A stretch of 64,000 nucleotides of DNA from Ehretia macrophylla. Its lineage: Eukaryota > Streptophyta > Magnoliopsida > Boraginales > Ehretiaceae. Positions 36,830 to 47,468 of this stretch are shown here, in pieces. The first letter of the stretch is position 1; every line of letters begins with the position of its first letter. The position numbers and the translations under genes were made by a program. Location: assembly GCA_037974665.1 (NCBI GenBank), contig CM075773.1:63890763-63954762 (forward strand), written 5' to 3'. The notes below the pieces were generated by a model. It was given only the letters and a program-made list of their open reading frames with translations. It ran no database searches and was not told the origin of the DNA.

Positions 36830-38083
36830 TTAGGTCATGATCTCTTGAGTGATGATGATTTCGTGTATAGGAATTTCTAGTATGAATTGCTTGGTCAGGA
36901 TTAAAATTCAATGACTAACTAGGATTACTGGTGACATTTTGGTGTTTTTGTTGTTGTTACCATGGGGTCTATAGTATCAATTACATATTCATATTCTACT
37001 TGGTAGTGAGTATCCAACAAAGCCTTAGATTCTAGTGGTTTTTCATTGTCGAGTATTAATGATGCTTTAGAAAGTAGAAGCAATAGGTTTATGGTCCTGT
37101 AATCTGATTTAAGATATCGTATTTAGGCCTATGACTTTAGACAATTGTAAGTTTAATTGTTAATGACTAAATGTATTTGAAGGTGAACTTGTCGTTTAGT
37201 TTGCTCGCATAATTAGTAATGTTGTTTTATGGGTTTAGAATCTTTTGAAATGTATTATGTGTTCAATGAAAGTTCTTAGGATTTTACGCTCTACAGACTA
37301 CATTGCGTGGATAAAGGGCTTATGGTTTTTGTCTAATTAGACCCTTTGTTGGGAAAAATAAAAAATAAAAAGTAAAAAGAAGAAGAAATTGTGTGATTTA
37401 CATCTTGAGTTTCAATTATATGATCTCCTCATATGATGCTTCCGGCAGTTTTTGAGCTATTAAGAAGTAATGTTGCACTCTTTGGAATATTTTATTTTCA
37501 AATTTTCAATAGTAGATAGATATAAAGAGTTTGTCAATCAGAGGACTATGCTAATATTTCTTTGTTTATCAGAAGACTTTACGGACATGTGTTGAGATTG
37601 TGCATAGACAACTGCTGTATATAAGGATTTTAGAAAATGTCTTTTAAGAGATTTCATTGATGTTATTAGTTGCAATTGCCACGCCATACTAGATAATTTC
37701 CTTCAACGAAAATATTAGTGGGATATCGAAGGTTATTCTTTGGTCCAAGATTTGAGTTAGACTATCAAAATGATCTTGAGACTTTGATTTGTATAAATAT
37801 ATTTGAATGATAACCTTTCCAATCTCATGGAATAGTAGTGGGATTCTTTAAGTTCTAACAACTTTAATCCGTTACTCTATTTAAATTGTAGATAATTGCT
37901 TGGAGACTTGGAAGAGATGATTGTGGTGAAATATCAAGTGATAATTTATTGTGTTATGAAAAATTGAAAGGATCATTATGTGATGATTTAAGCTTAAACA
38001 TAATCGATTTAATTCAGACGAACTCCTACGATATTGGAATGCCACTTGACTTGTTCTTGGAAACTTAAGAAGTTTACGATGGC
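36830..38083 (+). other. internal region of LTR element, left part
   Basis: No recognisable coding domain. AT-rich, with no open frame beyond about 60 codons in the element's direction. It ends in ATGGC (38079-38083), the target duplication of the nested solo LTR. Confidence 0.6.
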
Positions 38084-39724
38084 TATAACACCCCGACCCT
38101 GAGCATATAGTTGTTTTATTTACTTGCATATATTAATATGCTTATTTTAATCATTTGCATACATTTACATGTTGCCTTAATTGTTTGCATATAATTATTA
38201 ATATTACTTTTTATATTTCTTGGAAAATGTACATTCATCTCATTTAGCATACATTCACGTGCATTTTCATATTCTAAGTATCGTAGGCATATCGTAGGCA
38301 TTATTTAAGTGTTATCAATTTGCAAATAGGAACTAAATTAGTTAGAATTAAACTAGAATGACAAACTAGTTAATAACATTTAGTTAAGAGGGCAAATGGG
38401 TCATTTATTTAAATATCCTACCTAACAATTGACCAAAATAAAACAAAAAAAACACACAAAACACACACATTACACATTGGTCTCTACACACACACAAAAT
38501 TCTGCACGCACACAACATGCGACATAGAGAAGAAAAGGAAGAAAATAAGGAAAAAGAAGTGGTTCCAAGCTATTTTTTCATGCTCTTCTTCGTGTTTAGG
38601 TGAGGGAAATTCATCTCTATGTGCATTGTTTTCCTATATCTTGCTTCTATCAAGTTTAGTGTGAGGTTATTGAATGATGTATGAGCTTATAATTGCATGA
38701 GAAGATGATTTGTAGCATGCTTGGTGTGGTAGAAGTTCTCTTTTGCTCATGTGTTGTTGAGTGTTGTAAGTAACCTTAATAGTATTGTAGTTGATTAGTT
38801 AAAGTTCATGTATGAGGCTTAGATGTTTGATATAAGGCTCAAAGAAGTGTATTAGAGTTCAATAAGCTAAAGCTAACGAAATTGTAAGGAAATAAGCAAA
38901 ATGATAACAATGAATATGCATATGTATGTGTCCTATTTTGGGTCAGTGCACTGCCCTTGATTTTGCGAGCTTTTTTAACATAGTAAATGTGCTCAAAACT
39001 TAACAAAATTTGTATAGTAACTAGATTAGGCAGTTTAGAGCAAATGTTGATTTCTAGTGCTAAGGCTAATTCTAACGTTTTCGCCTTCCGATTTAGCCAT
39101 TTTATAAATATGTCCTGAAAATCGCTGGTACCGGTCAGTTTGCGCAGTCGTATGGAAAAGGTCATAACTTGCTGAATTTACATCGGAATCAAGCTTTGTT
39201 TGATTCTAAAGTCATCTAGACACGAAGAGCTACGTTTATATATATAAAAACTAGAGAATTTGGAGGTCATTAGCATAGGTGATTTATTTGATAAATTAGA
39301 CTTCTATTATAAGTTGGAAAATGAACTTGCCTAGAACTTGGTTAATTGAATTTGATCATAGAGGGGGTAATTGTAGGTTATGTGATAAATGCTTGGGCTA
39401 TTGCTTAGTTTATATGTCATATTTACCTTGTATTCTCGTGTATTGCAAGATGTTTAACTTGACTACATGAATACTTGAATGGAATTAGAATAATCAAATT
39501 GTTAAGTGTTATGCTAGTTTTAATTGCTAAAGGGTTATTACCATATAAATTGCTGAGTATGTGTTGATTTTTAAGTATAAAGTTGATTGTCTAGCTTGAT
39601 TGTAAAGTAAATAATTATGGGAATTAGAGCATGATAAGTGTTGTTTTGTTGCAATATGAAATGAGTGTATGGTTATTACATGATTTGATTGCTTGGGCTA
39701 TTTTGTGTGCTTAATTGATGTGCG

Positions 39725-39880
39725 GTGCTAAACTCCTAAATGTGCCGGAGTATATCTCCTGAATGTGCCATAGTATAACCCCTGAATGTGCAATGTGTCG
39801 GAACATAGTTCCTAAAGGTGTAGTATTAATCACCTAAATGTGTCAGGATATATCTCTAGAATGTGTCGCAAGTTAACTTT
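39725..39880. repeat. degenerate 30-bp tandem repeat in solo LTR
   Basis: About five units built on CCTGAATGTGCC and AGTATATCTC-like phrases. Confidence 0.75.
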
Positions 39881-39941
39881 TGATTGAGTCGAGCTTGTTT
39901 ACGTGATATTCGTGCTAATCGATCTAATTGCTATCTCGTTA

Positions 39942-40290
39942 CGTGGATATCTATTGCGTAACTCTCGCTTGGGCCCTTGTTCCTTGGAGAGTTACCTTGG
40001 ATTGTGATCTTGTAGTTATATCGTATACTTATCTTGACGTGGTTAATCTCTTTCCTTTGTTATGTTGCTTAATTGTTAATTGTACATTGGTCTCGCCTTG
40101 TTAATTGTGTTTACGTGGCTATTGTAACTCTCGCTTAGGCCCTTGTTCCTTGGAGAGTTTCCTTTAAAGGTGATCTTATATGAAATTGTATACTTGACTT
40201 GATGTGAATATTCTCCTTTCTTTGATATGTAACACTTAGTTGCTAATTGTATATTGGTCTCATATTGTTAATTATGTTTATATGGTTAAT
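39942..40290. repeat. tandem duplication of about 170 bp in solo LTR
   Basis: Two units share TAACTCTCGCTTRGGCCC, TTGTTCCTTGGAGAGTT and the following TATACTTATCTTGACGTGG-like stretch, at 39942-40110 and 40112-40290. Confidence 0.75.
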
Positions 40291-40924
40291 AAGTTACAAA
40301 GTCTTGCTTTTTATCTTATTGCTTGTACTTAGTTATAGTTCCTGAATATGTTATTTAGTTTTATTATCTCGAATGAGTACGTATCTTGTTAATTGATTTT
40401 ATGCTTTACCTGCTTTGCACGAAAACCTTTTCAAAAACTCCCCGATTTTATGTTCCCTCCCTCACTAGTTATACGCGTTGTAGTATGCTCATCCTTCTTC
40501 TAACCATTTTAGGTTTGGAGCCTATAAAGTTGGAGGTAAAGGAAGCTCGGGATTCACCTTGATCGGATGTTTTAGTTTGTTGTTAATTCGATGTGTACTT
40601 GTAATGAATTATGTTTCTTTTAAGGCCTGGGTGCCTTGTCTATGCTGGTTGTAGGAATTCTATAATCTACTGCATGCTTGCTTGTGGACTTTTGTTGAGT
40701 TCCAAGGCTTAGATGGCCTTGAGGAATTGTTGAATGTGATGGTAATGGGGGATGGAAGCTGTTAAAGAGTTTGGGTAATGGTTTCGTGGGTTTATATTTT
40801 GTGTGCAGGTAAACTGTTAGTCCTATAATAGGGGAGACTCCGTCCATTTTCCCCTCATTTTTCGTGACCTCGGGAATTGAATCGGGGCCTCCGGTCTTGT
40901 GAGGGATCGGGGAGTTACAATGGC

Positions 40925-43072
40925 GACCAAAGGCTTATGTCTAAGAGATAAGACACTAAGTGGCGTGACATTTATCTGTATGCGGTTTATATATTCTACA
41001 TGCTTGAATTATTCTTTGATACTTTTCATTGAATCTCTCCAACTATGAAGTATGATTAAGTTCTTCTGACGGAAATTTTCTTGATTCTGAAAACTCATGA
41101 CTAAAACTTCAGACCCAAAGTTATACTCTTGAAACATGAAAACTTACTTTGCTTATTTTCCTTTCTCGTTCACCCCATATTGGTACCATGCATTCACTAT
41201 GCCTTGTTAATGTTGCTTAGGCTATCCTAATTTTATTTTCTTCTCTCATAGAATTGATTCCACCCCTTTGTCTAATCATTATTCGAATCCTTGCCTAATC
41301 TATTGAACAAGTTTTGTAAGTTCTATTACTAAAGCTGACTTTAACGATAAGCCTCTACTTGCTGTTAATTATGATGCATCAAGCATGCTTTCAATACATC
41401 TCTAATAACTCCTCACTAACCGCAGTTTCAGTAGCTAGCCTTGTTCTATTAAATCATTCTATGTTACGAATAGATCCCGGTTCTTTTTGCTTTAGCCCAA
41501 AGTGATATTTTGAGCGAAGTGTATTTATTGATGTTGCTAAATTTTGTTTCAATATTGCCAATACCGGTTGCTAATTCTTTGTCAATCCAATCCATGTGCC
41601 TATATATTAATGGAAGTTTACTGTCCTTTATATTTTAGTACCCATCACGAAATTGAAAATTCCAAAACTTGTCATACGCACAATCCTGTTCATTGCTATG
41701 TTCTACTCGCCTACTTGTTGTTACCATGCTAAGAATCTTGGTCCAACTAGTTCGAAGTTATGAGTTCATTAAGCTATACTCCTTTGCAACGTTATTAAAC
41801 TATGAAATGTCTTCCTCCTACATCCCTCCATTCATTTCTCTTTTTTTTTTGCTTACTGTCTTGTGTAGCAGGTTAGAATTTTAAAAATTATGTAGTGTTA
41901 TTTCATGACTCCTATATAGAACACATTTTCATGAGTATTCAACAGGTGTCTTCTTAGCTTTGGTTCTTTACAAGCCAACTATTTGAGTTTGAGGTTCTTC
42001 AGCTGATTTTATTTTGAATGGCTGGAACGTTTGATGAGTACGATCAACTATTGATAGTCATTTTTTCTGTACGTTGGTGTAAATAAATCATGAAGACTGG
42101 AATGATAGATGACATTAATGGTTGATGAAAAGGAGTAGTAGGATCCTTGTAAATCCATGATATGATTTGGGCAAACATACATTTTATTTGAATTCAAGTA
42201 TATGAGAGTCATGACTAGGTTTAACTTGATAGTTTGGTAATTCCTATTGAGGATTACTCTGTTTAGTTTTGGCTTATAGATGATGATTTGTAGGTCTCAA
42301 TTAAAGTATATGAGTATGAGGAAAGGTTTGGATTCCTCATCTAGGTATATGCTCAATGAATTGGAATGCATACTCGTTGTGTAATATTGGTTTGGAGTTT
42401 CTTTTAACGACGAACTAGACATGGTAAGCTCATTGCTTATTCAACGAAATACTGAATCAATGCAACTTTTGTTATGATCTGAGGTATATGATCAACTACT
42501 CAACCTATTTTGTAACTTGAACTCCTTGAGGATTTTTATCGATGTTTAACAATGTACGAGTGAGATAAAACGATATGAAGATCACCTAAATAACTTGATG
42601 GTACTAATATTTTTATTGAAATTTACATCATTTTGTGGATGAACATGCGTGACAATGACTTGTTAGTGTGAAAGTAAACATGTGTCAGTAAGTTGTAAAC
42701 CTTCCACACTAGTTTTATTGATTGGTAACATATTGGTGTGCTTTTAACGGCCATGATTAAGATACGAAATTTCAAGAAATGTAGTAGGTCATGGACTTTG
42801 ATATTCTGAAAAGAAAAAAAAATCCTTGGAAGGATCTTTACGCGTATTGTTAAGAAAGAATATGATTTATCATGTTTTGGGGTTATATAAGTGGTAGGTT
42901 AAGCTTTAACTTAAAGGTTTTTGGTAAAATAGATTTGCCAGGGAGATAATTATGAATGCTTTACTCGAACGTATTTCTTCGTCTAACCACGAAAGTAATG
43001 AATTTCTTTGGAATTGAAGTATGTAAGTTTCGAGGATGAAACTTTTTTTTAGGGAGGAAGACTATAACGACC
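40925..43072 (+). other. internal region of LTR element, right part
   Basis: Continues the host element after the solo LTR. No pol domain is recognisable by eye. The last 250 bases match 34611-34844 and end in a polypurine tract. Confidence 0.55.
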
Positions 43073-45002
43073 CATAATTTTGGTAGTTAGACTAACCCAA
43101 ATATAATTAGATATAATGATATAATTAGGATGATTTATTGGCAAGTAAAATCCTAGTTGGACTTGGATTTTATGGTTATTATTTTTTGAAAATGTTTAAC
43201 TAAGGGCCCAGCCTTGTTACTTATTTTCTAACCCTAGATTTATCATATAAATATTCCCCATCTTCTATTGCCTCCCGAAAAAAGAGAACTTTTTTTTATA
43301 GTGATCTGGACTTGAGCCTTAGCGGATTTCCATGGAATCTTTGTTGTTGTGTACCCACACATCTAGAATTGTGATTGGCTCGAAGGGGTCATGGATTTCT
43401 AGACTTCATAACGTGCAATAGAAAGAGGTAAGTAGGAAGACCCTCCTTGATAGTAGTACCCTTTTCTTTTTTATGAAATATGTTTTATTATGTCTACGAG
43501 GTGGATACAAATTACCTATCTATTTTGCACCTATCAAAATTGTTAAATTTATTATTATTTTTTGTTCGAACTTACTGAGATGCCTTATGATTTTCTGTTA
43601 ATTTATTGTTTTGGTATGTATCTTGTAAATATTATAAATTTACTTATTAAGCCACTAATTTTTTCTATTTAAACTTGTATGTTAATCCTTTAGTTTATTT
43701 CATGCACTATGGCTTCTTAAATTTTGATATGTACGCATTGATTTTCTTATTAGTATATAGTATGTATTTGCAAAAAAAAAAGAGTAAAAAAAGTAAAAAT
43801 ATTTTATAGTTTCAAATAAAAAGAAAAAAAAAATCTTATAATGTCACCGTATGAACAGTGACGTCACTGTTCATACAGTGACATTCTCAGCAATGAACTT
43901 TGGCCATCGGTTCACTAAAGGAATAAAAAAAAAGGTCTGTGACAATTAAAACATTACAAATTCTCTACAGTGTTCTTTTAATTACACTTTTGTCTTTGCA
44001 TGGTTTTGTTTTAAATTGTTTTCCTAAAGTTCTTAAGGATATTATATAGCTACAAAAGTTTGGAAGTTTAAAACGGAACTTGGGATCTAAAAGTTTTAGC
44101 GTATTTGTACCATATAATTTATGAACGGTTTTCCTTTGACACTGATATGAATCATGTATCATAATGAATTTAAACCCTTGTGTCATTTATTTCGAGGCCG
44201 TACTTTCGTGCCCTTTGTTGGTGGGGATTGTACACCAACATATCGTGGGGTAGTGCACTATCATTTCGTAAGGGACTCCCGCTTGCTTTTGGTGGTATGT
44301 GCGACAACAAATCACTTTTTGGGATTGTACTACCAGTATGTAGCCTCGGCCATTGTATTGTTGGATACACTATTTGTACTATTGGGTTTCATTTTTGTTA
44401 TGACGCTATGTTAATTAATTTCATTATTCGCATAACTGATATTGGTTATGGTATATGCGAGTATGGCATTTCGTTAGACTTTGAAAATTTTGTTTTTTTT
44501 TTTTGGTAGATGATATCCTATTGTTTATCAAATTAAATATCGTATGTTTTTTTATAGTGCGGTTTCATTTTTTAGGGCTCTACTACTTACTGAGATTCAT
44601 ATCTCATTTTTGTATTTCTATTTTCAAAATTTGTTTTTGCAGATCTTAAGGAATAAGCACTGTAGTCGGGATTCGGGTAGATAACCATATTGAGGACATC
44701 AGATTTCAGTTTAGGTGTCTATGAACGCCTTGCACTTTTTGTCATTCCTTTGAGCTATTATCAATTTTATTGTAGTGAAATTAGGTTCCAGTATGAAAAT
44801 TGTTGCTTTTGGAGACTTATCTAGATTTGACTTTGGGACTTTCAACATGTATTATATTATTACGGTTCAAATGCTCAGTGATTGCTGTATTGTTATGGTT
44901 TTCGTGAACTGCTTAGTTGCCTTGCGAGTTTCGAAAGTTGATCTTCTTAGGTTTGCGGCGGTCTCGTCCCTAAATTTGCTCAACAAATTTGGGGGCGTGA
45001 CA
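43073..45002 (+). repeat. LTR 2 of the plus-strand element
   Basis: About 1.93 kb, starting TATAACGACCC and ending GGGGGCGTGACA. Aligns with LTR 1 throughout with substitutions and small indels. Confidence 0.85.
43840..43885. promoter_or_regulatory. near-perfect palindrome centred on TGACGTCA in LTR 2
   Basis: AATGTCAC, then TATGAACAGTGACG, is mirrored by CGTCACTGTTCATA and GTGACATT over 46 bases with two central-arm mismatches. The core TGACGTCA (43859-43866) is the classic binding site of plant bZIP/TGA factors. It lies upstream of the likely LTR transcription start. DNA binding is inferred from the motif only. Confidence 0.65.
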
Positions 45003-45354
45003 GGCTGATTGAAGTTTGCAAGTGTGATAAGCTCTAATCACTTGTTCTTAAATATTTGTTCTCAGCCACAATTTATAAACTTTGGAGTGAAAGAAACAAA
45101 AGGATTCATGACCACGTTTCTCTTAATGAAGAGCGTGTTTTTGAGAAAATTAGGTTCGTTGTAAAGTATAAAATCAGGAACGTACATAAATATAGGAGAA
45201 ATATAACTAACACACGTATTTGTACTTTTTAGAATATTGATGGCAACCAACTTGTGAATTACTAGTCTGGTTTGGTGCCATAGTTTTTGTGTCATGATGT
45301 AATGAGTTTTATTGAGATTAATGGAATGACTTGCTAAATTAGCAAAAAAAAAAA
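45003..45354 (+). mobile_element. LINE 3' end with poly(A)
   Basis: The plus strand encodes ATIYKLWSERNKRIH and EERVFEKIRFVVKYKIRNV, the tail of a plant L1-type RT protein. A short 3' untranslated region follows (AATGAGTTTTATTGAGATTA), and an A run sits at 45343-45354. Its 5' side is cut by the LTR at 45002, so the LTR element may have inserted into it or the LINE was 5' truncated. I could not identify a target duplication. Confidence 0.75.
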
Positions 45355-45890
45355 AGATCATGGGATATATGTTATGAAAGAGAAGTAGGTAGAAAACTCC
45401 TTAAAGAATGTAGAGCCACAATCTCCCACATTTTTGGATCAGGTAACTAGCCAGCTGATTTCTTGCTAATCTTGGAGTTTCTGCTACGGGTCTTCAAGTT
45501 TTTGAGGATACAAATAGCTTTAAAAGGCTTCGAGGTTTGATCCATCTTGATAAAGCAGCTCTCCCACAACTTAGATTATAGGTTCCTTTTGAGTGCTTTT
45601 ATTGCAATTTTCAGTTTTGTATCTTTTTTCTTGTTGCTATTAATTGAGTTGTTTCTTGGAAAGATGTTATACATCTTTCCACTTAACAACTCAATTAAGA
45701 AGCTTGATTAAGATCTTTGTAAGAAGAGGTGACTTGTACCTCTTCTGGAGTAGTTAGGACAGTAGGACATGCTTCAGTTTCCCGCCCTCCACTGCAGGTC
45801 AAGTTTGGTCCCCTTCCAACCTTGTACTTCTTTTTTTGATAATTAATAAGACCCCAGAGGGAAGTTCCCCTCGTTTTGCCAAACAAAAAA
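45355..45890 (+). mobile_element. second LINE 3' end (RNase H tail and 3' UTR)
   Basis: Begins with sequence reading (with frame changes) ATISHIFGSGN and ADFL, as at the end of plant LINE RNase H domains. It then runs through a T-rich 3' region to GTTTTGCCAAACAAAAAAAG, the usual dicot LINE terminus. The two LINE tails lie head to tail; they may be separate 5'-truncated insertions. Confidence 0.6.
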
Positions 45891-45983
45891 AGTTAATAAG
45901 ACTCAAATACTATTATTTGTTTTTGTGAAATATATGATGTATTGAAATATGGATATATTTACTAACAATTTCATTTACACACT

Positions 45984-47468
45984 ACGTGAGACCCCAGTCC
46001 CGAATTTATGTGCAATTACTTGTTTAATTGTTATTTGCGTGCATTTAATTATTTAAATTGTAAATTACATGCGTTTACTTGTTTAAATTGATTATTTGTC
46101 ATATAATGTATAATTTCGTATTTATTTCTTTTATTACATGAAATATGTGCATTCATATTATTTTCATAAGGATTTTTAGTGAAAATTGCATTTAAAGTGT
46201 TTTAAGTTCCATTTATTTATCTTTCTCCTAAAAGTTTTAAAACTAATCTTTTAAACATTTTAAAAACTAGTCTACCATTATATTTTAACTATTGGTTTAG
46301 AAAAAAAAATTGAATTTGCAACAAAATATGATATTAAAGTTGACTTTTAGCGTGTTAAAGTAACGTTTTTAAAGCAAATAGTGATTTTCCACTCACATAT
46401 ATCATCCTTTGACGCTTTGACTTCATGTTAACACCATACAATATCAAAATCAGCCAAAAAATACTCCAAATCAGCCACCAAACCCTTATTATGGGAATAA
46501 TAAATTTTATGCAATTTTGGCTCTTTAAAGGTGTAAATGAAGGAGTTTGAAGCTCAAATTTTATATTCGGACTCATCTTGGTGTCCTCTATCTTTCTACC
46601 GTTCGTTTTCGCATTTCAAAATGAAAACTTTGTGAGGGATTTTACAAAATTAAGCATTTTTACATGTTTTGTAGTTTATGTTCAAAATAGAAATTGCTAT
46701 ATATGCTTGTTGTTATTTGTTTTGATGCTATATATCATGTCTCTAGGATTAGGAGAACATGTTTTTATAGTTATTTCATGTGTTTATGAGGTATATGTAT
46801 GAAATCTTTTTTTTTAAAGTCTTGACGAGCACTATTTATGCAGACCCGAGAAATAATTTTCCAAATTTAATTCTAATGCTAGTTATGAGTTGTTGGGTGA
46901 ATAAAATGGCCCCACGTTAAAATTTATCGAATTTCGAGACTCTTGATTTTCACGACCCTTTGCGTGCGCACCTTAGAATTAATGCATTTAGACCCTTGAA
47001 TACTTGGTTAATGCTTGAATTTGGTCCCATAAGTGAAGTTAAGATTATCTAGATGCTTTAGTTAAAAAAAACTTGGCTAAAACTAGAGTTCGTTTATTGA
47101 ATTCAAAAGGGGGAAAAATGAAGTTAGTGCCTTAATGCTTAGTTTTAGCTTATTTATTGAGTTATATGTGTTGTAGAGACTAGGATCACTTATTAGTTGC
47201 TCAAATAAAGTGAATGTGGCGTGTTTGTGTGTGGTGAACCTAAGGGGGTCCGAGTAGTGTTCTTGTGTATAATGGGTGTTTGTGTGTTTTTTTTTTTTGT
47301 TATATGAGTAGTTTAGGTGCTAAATGAATGTCTTGTCTTAAATTATTCAAATGGATTACTTCACTTACGTGTTTGGCTATCATGTGGAATTACTTAATGT
47401 ATTATGCGAATGTGGATGCATGATATGTGTTGATTGTGCATGAAATGCGAAGTGTTGCGAAAGATTAC
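45984..47468 (+). mobile_element. LTR-like fragment, truncated
   Basis: Opens with CGTGAGACCCCAGTCCCG, a typical LTR start for this group, and has the low-complexity layout of the neighbouring LTRs. Its right side is cut by the LTR that begins at 47469. No partner was found, so the call rests on the opening motif. Confidence 0.35.

Larger units (their letters stand above)
38084..40919 (+). mobile_element. solo LTR nested in the element, with 5-bp target duplication
   Basis: The 2836-base sequence starts TATAACACCCCGACCC and ends GATCGGGGAGTTACA, the usual edges of a Ty3-type LTR. It is flanked on both sides by ATGGC (38079-38083 and 40920-40924). No internal region remains, so it is a solo LTR left by recombination. 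It holds two tandem repeats, listed separately. It is related to the LTR at 47469-49933, sharing a TTCCAAGGCTYRGATGGCCTT phrase and the following GAGACTC stretch. Confidence 0.92.
34611..45002 (+). mobile_element. LTR retrotransposon array: internal end, LTR, internal, LTR
   Basis: LTRs at 34845-36814 and 43073-45002 flank an internal region. Each LTR is preceded by a polypurine tract (AGGGAGGAAG). Because 34611-34844 matches 42825-43072, the left LTR already follows an internal 3' end: this is the remainder of an LTR-internal-LTR-internal-LTR tandem whose left part is gone. A primer site for initiator tRNA-Met (TAGTATCAGAGC) lies at 36818-36829. The internal region is about 3.4 kb once a nested solo LTR (38084-40919) is removed, and I recognise no gag or pol domain. 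It is a decayed or non-autonomous Ty3-type element. In a 60-base LTR sample four positions differ, so it is older than the Tekay-like element. Confidence 0.82.
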
